A stretch of 6,278 nucleotides of DNA, taken from Actinomycetota bacterium. Its GTDB lineage: Bacteria; Cyanobacteriota; Vampirovibrionia; Obscuribacterales; Obscuribacteraceae. Within the stretch, counting starts at the first letter, position 1, and every line of letters starts with the position of its first letter. Of the stretch, positions 1 through 5,515 are shown piece after piece. The notes under the pieces are model-generated. The model was not told where the DNA came from. It did no database searches and worked only from the letters and a program-made list of their open reading frames with translations. Where the stretch lies: positions 1-6,278 of the forward strand of contig CAJCIF010000419.1 in NCBI GenBank assembly GCA_903970355.1, read 5' to 3'. A program made the position numbers and the translations under genes.

Positions 1-2327
1 AACACGGTGCAGCGTTGAGACAAGGTGCTGCCACTAAAGACGGCCGTGGTGAAACAGTCGTGGGGCTCGTCATGATGCTCAAAGGCGAAAATAGCCGCCA
101 GGTAATTCAGCGCGTCAAAGAGAAAATGAAAGCGATAGCCAAGACGTTGCCACAGGGCGTTTCGCTCACTCCCTTTTACGACCAATCTCAATTGGTCGCT
201 CAAACAATAGATACCGTTCGAACCAACCTCGTTGAAGGGGGAGCGCTAGTCGTAGTTGTTCTTCTTCTTACGGTGGGCAATCTTCGAGCGGCATTGATTG
301 TAGCGGCAGTAATTCCTCTTGCCATGATGTTTTCATTCATAGGCATGAAATGGCTTGGCATCAGTGCCAACATTATGAGTCTTGGCGCAATAGATTTCGG
401 CATGATTGTCGATGGTTCCATCGTTATGGTGGAAAACATACTGCGACATCTAGGCAACAAGGAGAAAGCCAAGGAGTTCGATCGGGCCACTATTATTGAA
501 GGCTCTGTTCGGGAAGTAGCAAGGCCAATACTTTACGGCGTCCTCATTATCACCGTTGTGTACTTTCCAATTCTTTGCTTGCAGGGCATTGAATACAAAA
601 TGTTTTCACCGATGGTGGTGACAGTTTGTTCCGCCTTATTTGGATCTTTGCTCCTTTCGCTCATTCTGGTGCCGGTTTTGTGTTCACTCATTCTGCGCGG
701 ACACATCACGGAAAAGGAGACATTTGTCATTCGTGCCATCCGTGGGCCCTACGAAAAACTGCTCAATTTAGCATTGCGCCACCGTGCCATCACATTGACA
801 ATTGCAGTAGTGGCGGGAATTGCCATTGTATCCACTGTGCCTTTTCTAGGTACGGAATTTGTGCCAAGACTCGATGAAGGTGACCTTCTTCTAGAAGTGA
901 AAGACTTCCCGAGTATATCTTTGCCGGCTGCCATTGTGACGGCAACAGAAATTGAGAGAATCATCAAACACTTCCCGGAAGTTAAAACCGTTGTCTCACG
1001 ACTGGGACGACCGGACCTCGCCACTGACCCCATGGGTGTTTTCGGCACTGATTGTTTTGTAATTCTAAAACCAAAAAATGAGTGGCCCGCCGGTGCGACT
1101 AAAGAAGCGCTAATTGAATCAATGCGAAAGGAATTGAACGAGAGCATAACCGGATCCAATTTCAACTTCACTCAACCAATTGCCATGCGAATCGACGAAC
1201 TCGTATCGGGCGTCAAAGCAGATGTAGCAGCCAAAATATTCGGTGAGGATATGGCATATCTTCAAGAACAAGCAGAAAAAGTTCAGGGCATCATAAGCAC
1301 CGTAAAAGGTGCAACAGATCTACAAATTGAAAAAGTTGCCGGTTCAAGCCAGCTCGTTGTAAAGCCGAATAGATCTGCGATGTCTCGCTATGGCGTCAAT
1401 ATCTCGGATATAAGAGCTCTGGTGGAAACAGCCGTAATCGGCACACCTGTATCCACAATTTTAGATGGCAGAAAAAGATTTACTTTGCGGGTTGGCTTTC
1501 CGGAAGGCAGCCATATTGAACCAAGCGATTTAGGGAATCTTCTCATCCAAACGAGTAATAACAAATTAGTGCCGCTCAGTCAGGTGGCTACCGTTGCAGA
1601 AGAGCGCGGCATTGAAACAATCAACCGCGAATTCGGAGAACGCCGCATCGTTGTGCAATGCAACGTACGCAATCGCGACCTCGGTTCATTCGTCAAAGAA
1701 TGCCAGTCAAAGATCAATAAAGAGATATCCCTTAAACGCGGCTATTATCTAGCCTGGGGAGGGCAGTTTGAAAATCAACAACGAGCAATGCAAAGATTTG
1801 CTCTCGTTGTGCCGTTTTCGATCATTATCATCTTCACTCTCCTTATGTTTACTTTTGGTTCGATGAGGGAATCATTTCTTGTCATTTTGAACATTCCCTT
1901 TGCATTGATGGGCGGCATCTGCGCACTCTGGGTGCGGCACATGTACTTGAGCGTCCCTGCTTCAATTGGTTTCATCGCCCTTTTCGGTGTGGCAGTTTTG
2001 AATGGGTTAGTTTTGGTATCCTACATCGACAATTTGATAAAGCAAGGTCTTGATGTTGAACAAGCTGTGCGAGAGGGTGCTGAAACACGAATGCGCCCGG
2101 TACTGATGACAGCGATGGTCGCGGCTCTGGGCTTTTTGCCCATGGCGCTCTCAGAAGGAGCGGGAGCCGAGGTGCAACGTCCGCTTGCTACTGTTGTAAT
2201 TGGCGGTCTGATCACATCGACTTTGCTGACCCTGCTGGTACTGCCTGTGGTGTATGCCATGGCCTTCTCCGGCAAGAAAAAAGACGAAGATGCCCCGTTG
2301 CCCGAAACGAGTAAACAAATTGGTTAG
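1..2327 (+). CDS. CusA/CzcA-family heavy-metal efflux RND transporter, C-terminal part (5' end outside window)
   Basis: Inner-membrane proton-driven pump subunit that, in this family, exports metal ions through a periplasmic adaptor and an outer-membrane channel. The frame is open to the left edge: bases 3-14 encode His-Gly-Ala-Ala, so the TTG at 15 is an internal leucine. Counting from that codon, 770 residues remain. The TM4 motif DFGMIVDGSIVMVEN is at 127-141, with the proton-relay acids D127, D133 and E140. Aligned with D402 of CzcA, this means about 270 residues (TM1 and the first half of the first periplasmic domain) are missing. TM2-TM7 lie at about 75-277, the second periplasmic domain at 278-595, and TM8-TM12 at 596-751, ending in the family-typical PLATVVIGGLITSTLLTLLV and a short charged tail. 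The TM4 motif is the HME1-like (Zn/Co/Cd/Ni) form with Ser for Ala, and the CusA methionine triad is absent. Divalent metal is therefore the likelier substrate; the exact ion cannot be read. Stop is TAG. Confidence 0.95.
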   Translation, partial: HGAALRQGAATKDGRGETVVGLVMMLKGENSRQVIQRVKEKMKAIAKTLPQGVSLTPFYDQSQLVAQTIDTVRTNLVEGGALVVVVLLLTVGNLRAALIVAAVIPLAMMFSFIGMKWLGISANIMSLGAIDFGMIVDGSIVMVENILRHLGNKEKAKEFDRATIIEGSVREVARPILYGVLIITVVYFPILCLQGIEYKMFSPMVVTVCSALFGSLLLSLILVPVLCSLILRGHITEKETFVIRAIRGPYEKLLNLALRHRAITLTIAVVAGIAIVSTVPFLGTEFVPRLDEGDLLLEVKDFPSISLPAAIVTATEIERIIKHFPEVKTVVSRLGRPDLATDPMGVFGTDCFVILKPKNEWPAGATKEALIESMRKELNESITGSNFNFTQPIAMRIDELVSGVKADVAAKIFGEDMAYLQEQAEKVQGIISTVKGATDLQIEKVAGSSQLVVKPNRSAMSRYGVNISDIRALVETAVIGTPVSTILDGRKRFTLRVGFPEGSHIEPSDLGNLLIQTSNNKLVPLSQVATVAEERGIETINREFGERRIVVQCNVRNRDLGSFVKECQSKINKEISLKRGYYLAWGGQFENQQRAMQRFALVVPFSIIIIFTLLMFTFGSMRESFLVILNIPFALMGGICALWVRHMYLSVPASIGFIALFGVAVLNGLVLVSYIDNLIKQGLDVEQAVREGAETRMRPVLMTAMVAALGFLPMALSEGAGAEVQRPLATVVIGGLITSTLLTLLVLPVVYAMAFSGKKKDEDAPLPETSKQIG

Positions 2328-2328
2328 A

Positions 2329-3243
2329 TCAGTTGGGATGAGCTATAGACTGGATTATAAATAGCAGCCCATCAGCGATCGCTATCGTTGCAAAAATCAC
2401 CTTGATGCTGCCGGAGCCAATGCGCTGGCATATAAATGGAGCCAATCGAGCTCCGTAAACAGCGCCAAGAATGGTAAAAGCAGCGATGTTCCATGGAATT
2501 CCGCTTAAGAAGAAGCTGTGTAAAAACGCTAGATAGATGGAATTGATCGCAAGCAGAACAACACCAATGCCGACACCGGCAGACGCTGAATAGCCACAAA
2601 ACAGCATTAGGTATGCAGCGATCAGTTCGCCCTCTCCAATTGAAATCCAACCGGTTATTAATCCACCGATTATAGAAATAACAAAGAGATGAAGAGGCAC
2701 AAATTCCTTCTGAATATTTGCCGACTTATCTGATTTAAGCAGGGAGTGGATGGTTGCCAGCCCAACTACGATGGAGACTGGTCCGAACAAAGATTTGATC
2801 AAAAGCGCATTTGGATGTATGAGAAGCGAACTGATTGAACTTCCAATTAAGAGACCGGGGAGAGCATATCTAAGCGGGCGTAACGATATAGTGCCTGTTC
2901 TCAACCAGGCCAGGGCTCCCGAAGTCATACCGACAGCCTGAGTGCCTATTGCCACTTTCAAACTTACAATTGCAGGAAGATGAAAAACAAGCAGCATTGC
3001 CGGTATGAAAATCAAGCCACCACCAACGGCACTAATATTGGCAAGTATTGCCGCACCAAATCCGACAAATATTAAAGACGAATAGCGTTGAAAATCAAGA
3101 AGTGGGTCGTGGTTTAAGCCAAAATAGGCAAGAGCCCACAGGAAAGGAACAGTTAGAACAGGCCAGGTAAAGTATTTCAGACCCGGATTAACAACTGGTT
3201 GAAAGGTCGTTCTAAGAACCGGTTTGTCAACAATGGTTGGCAT
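2329..3243 (-). CDS. TauE/SafE-family (DUF81) membrane anion exporter
   Basis: Predicted inner-membrane permease of 304 residues. Members with known function export sulfite, sulfoacetate or related small anions, but most are uncharacterised and the substrate here cannot be read. After a 25-residue hydrophilic N-terminus there are about eight or nine hydrophobic segments in two homologous halves. The first half carries the glycine-rich family motif SAVGGGLIFIPAML (71-84) and the TQAVGMTSGALAWLRTG stretch (101-117). The second half carries GWISIGEGELIAAY (198-211), followed by GVGIGVVLLAINS. Length is normal for the family. ATG is at 3243, with a modest Shine-Dalgarno-like GGCGAG six bases before it. 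It is the second gene of an operon: the upstream MFS gene stops 11 bases before this ATG, so translational coupling is plausible. Its stop (TGA, 2329-2331) is one base from the stop of the convergent RND gene. The long N-terminal extension before the first family motif is slightly unusual. Confidence 0.9.
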   Translation of the reverse strand: MPTIVDKPVLRTTFQPVVNPGLKYFTWPVLTVPFLWALAYFGLNHDPLLDFQRYSSLIFVGFGAAILANISAVGGGLIFIPAMLLVFHLPAIVSLKVAIGTQAVGMTSGALAWLRTGTISLRPLRYALPGLLIGSSISSLLIHPNALLIKSLFGPVSIVVGLATIHSLLKSDKSANIQKEFVPLHLFVISIIGGLITGWISIGEGELIAAYLMLFCGYSASAGVGIGVVLLAINSIYLAFLHSFFLSGIPWNIAAFTILGAVYGARLAPFICQRIGSGSIKVIFATIAIADGLLFIIQSIAHPN

Positions 3244-3254
3244 TGGTTACTCGC

Positions 3255-4589
3255 CTAAGTCACTTCAGCATTAAGTTCTAAAGTCTGATTAGCAAGCAAA
3301 GCCAAACGAGAATCCAAATCTACATTTCCGTTAGTCTCAGGCAAGAAGAAAGTAGCGACTAAACCAACCAGATAGAAAAGGGCCACGCAAGACCCGGCAA
3401 GGGCATAGGAGCCTCCGAAAAAGGCGATCAACTGACCTCCCAGTACGGCTGCAAGAGCACCCACGAATCGTCCGCACTGAATGCTTGAACCCACAGCGCT
3501 AGCGCGTATTTCGTTGCCGAACAATTCAGGTGCATACATAAAAATGCATTGAAAAGGTAACTGTGCAAAAAAGCCAAGCAAAAACAGCCAGGGAAAGATC
3601 CAGGGGTTGAAAGTCTTCACGGTAAGAAATAATCCAATTGCGGAAAGCAAAGCACAACTAAAAGTGAAGCGAAAGGCGTTCTTGCGCCCCATCTTCAAGA
3701 CAATAAAGCCACCCAACACGCCGGACAAAATCGTGCCCAGATTCATAATAATGGCTGCATTTGTGCGTTCCGTCACAGCCAGTGTGCCGGTAAGTTGATT
3801 TATCCACGGAGGAATCCAGGAAAGAACTGCCCAGAAGCCAACAATAGCAGTGCTGGATAAGCATGCAACCGCAAACACTTTCTTGCGATTTTCAGGATTG
3901 AACAATATGAGAAATTTGCTGAATACACCTGGAGATGTTTCACGCCAGTTTATTTGTCCAGCAGCGGCTCGGCGACGGCATTCTTGCAATAGTTGAAACT
4001 GCAAGGGATCTTTGAGCGTAGCGCGTATGTAAACGGTTAAAAGAGCCGGAATAATACCAGCGAGGAAAAGAGCGCGCCAACCAAAAGGGGCAAGCCAGGT
4101 GTTGAGCAATCCAGCTAACAAATATCCAAAACCAAAAGCGGTCGTCATAAGCGAGGTAGCATGCAAACGAGCATTGCGTTTCCATGTTTCGGCAAGCAGC
4201 ACAACACCTGTAGTTTGCTCTCCGCCAATGCCGCATCCCACTAAAAATCGAAAGAAGGCAAGCTCAATCCAGGTATGGCTGGTGGCACATAAGCCACTGA
4301 AAAGCGCATAGAGCAAAATCGTCATAATCATCGCTTTTGTGCGGCCGATTAAGTCTGCCACGATACCAAAAACACTTGCGCCAACAGCCCAGCCAATCAT
4401 GAATGTAGCTATGACTATACCGCCGCAAGCGCCTACAGCAGCATGTGACGTCGTATGCAGCAATTCGGAAAGTGCCGGATACATTACAAGCACGAAGATG
4501 GTTGCATCCATGCCGTCAAACATAAGACCAAGCCATGCCGCCGCAAAAACATGTAAAGGAGAACTTTCTTTGGCCAGGGTCTGAGTCAT
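3255..4589 (-). CDS. MFS transporter, metabolite:proton symporter type (aromatic acid/sugar-porter-like)
   Basis: Twelve-segment major facilitator of 444 residues, most likely a proton symporter for an organic acid or similar small metabolite. Visible signatures from the chosen ATG: DGMD in TM1 (25-28), a position typical of the aromatic-acid and metabolite:H+ symporter groups; loop 2-3 motif A as GIVADLIGRTK (75-85); RFLVGCGIGGE in TM4-5 (114-124); a central cytoplasmic loop at about 194-236; the second-half motif LKMGRKNAF in loop 8-9; YAPELFGNEIRASAVG (352-367); and PETNG after TM12 (417-421). Start choice: the frame also opens at TTG 4601, which has an AAGG six bases upstream. I prefer ATG 4589, preceded by GGGG at six bases, because the best promoter candidate would start transcription near 4605, too close to the TTG. 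It is the first gene of the operon with the TauE-like exporter. The substrate is not determinable, and a sugar or sialic-acid specificity is not excluded. Confidence 0.9.
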   Translation of the reverse strand: MTQTLAKESSPLHVFAAAWLGLMFDGMDATIFVLVMYPALSELLHTTSHAAVGACGGIVIATFMIGWAVGASVFGIVADLIGRTKAMIMTILLYALFSGLCATSHTWIELAFFRFLVGCGIGGEQTTGVVLLAETWKRNARLHATSLMTTAFGFGYLLAGLLNTWLAPFGWRALFLAGIIPALLTVYIRATLKDPLQFQLLQECRRRAAAGQINWRETSPGVFSKFLILFNPENRKKVFAVACLSSTAIVGFWAVLSWIPPWINQLTGTLAVTERTNAAIIMNLGTILSGVLGGFIVLKMGRKNAFRFTFSCALLSAIGLFLTVKTFNPWIFPWLFLLGFFAQLPFQCIFMYAPELFGNEIRASAVGSSIQCGRFVGALAAVLGGQLIAFFGGSYALAGSCVALFYLVGLVATFFLPETNGNVDLDSRLALLANQTLELNAEVT

Positions 4590-4611
4590 CGCGAACCCCA
4601 ATGAAAGCCTT

Positions 4612-4640
4612 ATTGTTCACTCTGGTCCATTTCTTGGCAA
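4612..4640 (-). promoter_or_regulatory. Candidate sigma-70-type promoter for the MFS-TauE operon
   Basis: Reading the minus strand, TTGCCA (4635-4640; 5 of 6 to TTGACA) is followed after exactly 17 bases by AACAAT (4612-4617; 4 of 6 to TATAAT). Transcription would begin near 4605, giving a leader of about 15 bases before the ATG at 4589. The match is moderate and found by eye in a short stretch, so chance agreement is possible. No equally good promoter was seen on the plus strand for the mgtC-like gene. Confidence 0.35.
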
Positions 4641-4648
4641 TGGTGGAC
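4625..4648. promoter_or_regulatory. Operator-like inverted repeat overlapping the -35 region of the MFS promoter
   Basis: Two nested perfect arms are seen: CCATT (4627-4631) with AATGG (4639-4643) around a 7-base centre, and GTCCA (4625-4629) with TGGAC (4644-4648). Together they form an imperfect inverted repeat of about 24 bases. It lies 36-59 bases upstream of the MFS start codon and covers the candidate -35 box, where a repressor site would be expected. No regulator gene lies within the window. Arms this short can arise by chance. Confidence 0.25.
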
Positions 4649-4734
4649 TGCCCACAAATTACGAACTCTAAAGTGTGCAAACGCTCATGCTGGCCTGGTT
4701 CATTTGGTCACGATTGGTTAGAAGAGACTCAAAA

Positions 4735-4779
4735 ATGAGCTGTTTACTCCATCTGCTGTATCGTTTAGAAGGGAGGTGA
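4735..4779 (+). other. Possible 14-codon leader ORF ahead of the mgtC-like gene
   Basis: An ATG at 4735 opens a 14-codon frame, MSCLLHLLYRLEGR, that ends at TGA 4777-4779, inside the Shine-Dalgarno of the following gene. A weak purine run AGAAGAG (4720-4726) lies eight bases before the ATG. Five of the fourteen codons are leucine. A ribosome finishing here would cover the downstream start, as in leader-coupled translation. Frames this short are common by chance, and GGAGGTGA itself supplies a stop in one frame, so support is weak. Confidence 0.15.
4772..4779 (+). promoter_or_regulatory. Strong Shine-Dalgarno that fixes the GTG start of the mgtC-like gene
   Basis: GGAGGTGA is a full eight-base complement to the 3' end of 16S rRNA. 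The GGAGG core ends seven bases before the GTG at 4784. This is by far the best ribosome binding site in the window and makes the GTG start convincing; no in-frame ATG lies nearby. Confidence 0.8.
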
Positions 4780-4783
4780 AGTT

Positions 4784-5515
4784 GTGCCCTATTTTGAAGC
4801 TGAGGCGGCGCTGCGCCTGTTACTGGCTGCTATTCTGGGTGGTCTTATTGGTGTAGAGCGGGAAAGCAGTTCAAGCAGAGCGGGTCTGCGCACTCACGCT
4901 CTGGTGAGCGTAGCGTCGGCCCTCATTATGATCGTGTCGAATTACGGATTTATGTCCGTTTTGAGCGTCGGCAAAATTGTCCTCGATCCATCTCGAGTTG
5001 CTGCACAAGTTGTAAGCGGAGTGGGTTTTCTTGGTGCCGGAATCATTATTTTTCGTCGTAACACAGTACGCGGACTAACAACTGCCGCAAGCATCTGGGC
5101 AGTAGCCGCCATCGGCTTAGCATGCGGTTGCGGACTCTACATATCGGCGATCTCAGCCACTTTGATTATCTGGTTGATATTGGCAGTTCTGAAAATTCTT
5201 GAACAAAAATATTTTCCTCAAAGAACAATGAATCGTCTCACTGTTGAGGTGGCAAACAAAAGCCAGACCAAGCTTGTTTCCGACAAATTGAAAATCCCAG
5301 GCATGAAAATTGCCAATATGACTGTGAAACATGCCAAAGGCAGTGAAAAAATGATCGTGAAAGTAGAAGCGATAGCCGAAGAAAAGATCTTCGTTGAACT
5401 TCTGCACGAACTTCAGTCGCTGCCTGAAGTAGAGTCAGTACAATACGATGGTCACGTCTTGCCGATAGGAGATATCGGTGAATTCGAAGAAGAACAATTA
5501 GCTGCCGAGACCTAA
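4784..5515 (+). CDS. MgtC/SapB-family inner-membrane protein with C-terminal ACT-like domain
   Basis: Polytopic inner-membrane protein of 243 residues. The family is known from Salmonella MgtC, which is needed for growth at low magnesium and inside macrophages and which acts on membrane ATP synthase and phosphate uptake; most environmental homologues have no assigned role. Family blocks are clear: GGLIGVERE (19-27), AGLRTHALVSV (33-43), RVAAQVVSGVGFLGAGIIIF (71-90), and VRGLTTAASIWAVAAIGLAC (95-114). About five membrane segments fill residues 7-137. The soluble part at 150-222 has a beta-alpha-beta pattern like the ACT-type tail of MgtC, then an acidic C-terminus (EFEEEQ). Start is GTG with a near-perfect Shine-Dalgarno. 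It is transcribed divergently from the MFS operon across about 190 bases and has no mgtB partner in view, as is usual for non-pathogen members. The TAA stop abuts the stop of the convergent repeat-protein gene with no base between. Confidence 0.93.
   Translation: MPYFEAEAALRLLLAAILGGLIGVERESSSSRAGLRTHALVSVASALIMIVSNYGFMSVLSVGKIVLDPSRVAAQVVSGVGFLGAGIIIFRRNTVRGLTTAASIWAVAAIGLACGCGLYISAISATLIIWLILAVLKILEQKYFPQRTMNRLTVEVANKSQTKLVSDKLKIPGMKIANMTVKHAKGSEKMIVKVEAIAEEKIFVELLHELQSLPEVESVQYDGHVLPIGDIGEFEEEQLAAET

Noticed and set aside
15..17. TTG 15 as the start of the RND gene
   Set aside because: The frame continues to the left edge with family-like residues, and the protein would lack TM1 and half of its first periplasmic domain. 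The gene is simply cut by the window.
749..1171. A 140-codon open frame on the minus strand inside the RND gene
   Set aside because: It is antisense to clear RND coding sequence, has low-complexity Ser/Arg/Thr-rich composition and no recognisable domain. It is a shadow frame.
2375..2382. HIP1-type palindrome GCGATCGC, hinting at a cyanobacterial relative
   Set aside because: It is a single copy within TauE-like coding sequence. HIP1 is only diagnostic when highly repeated, so no taxonomic claim is made.
3940..4236. A 98-codon minus-strand frame within the MFS gene
   Set aside because: It overlaps the MFS reading frame on the same strand, is Cys/Arg/Trp-rich and shows no family motif; it is an out-of-frame reading of real coding sequence.
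4535..4738. A 67-codon plus-strand frame covering the start of the MFS gene and much of the intergenic gap
   Set aside because: Its first part is antisense to MFS coding sequence, it has no clear ribosome binding site, and its product resembles nothing I recognise.
4683..4740. GCTCAT (4683-4688) and ATGAGC (4735-4740) as long-range inverted arms
   Set aside because: They are six bases long and 46 bases apart, which is expected by chance in a region of this size and has no supporting context.
4724..4743. CTCA-AAAA-TGAG mini-palindrome as a possible terminator
   Set aside because: The stem is only four base pairs, with no GC-rich core or T-run, and it lies upstream of a gene start, not after a gene.
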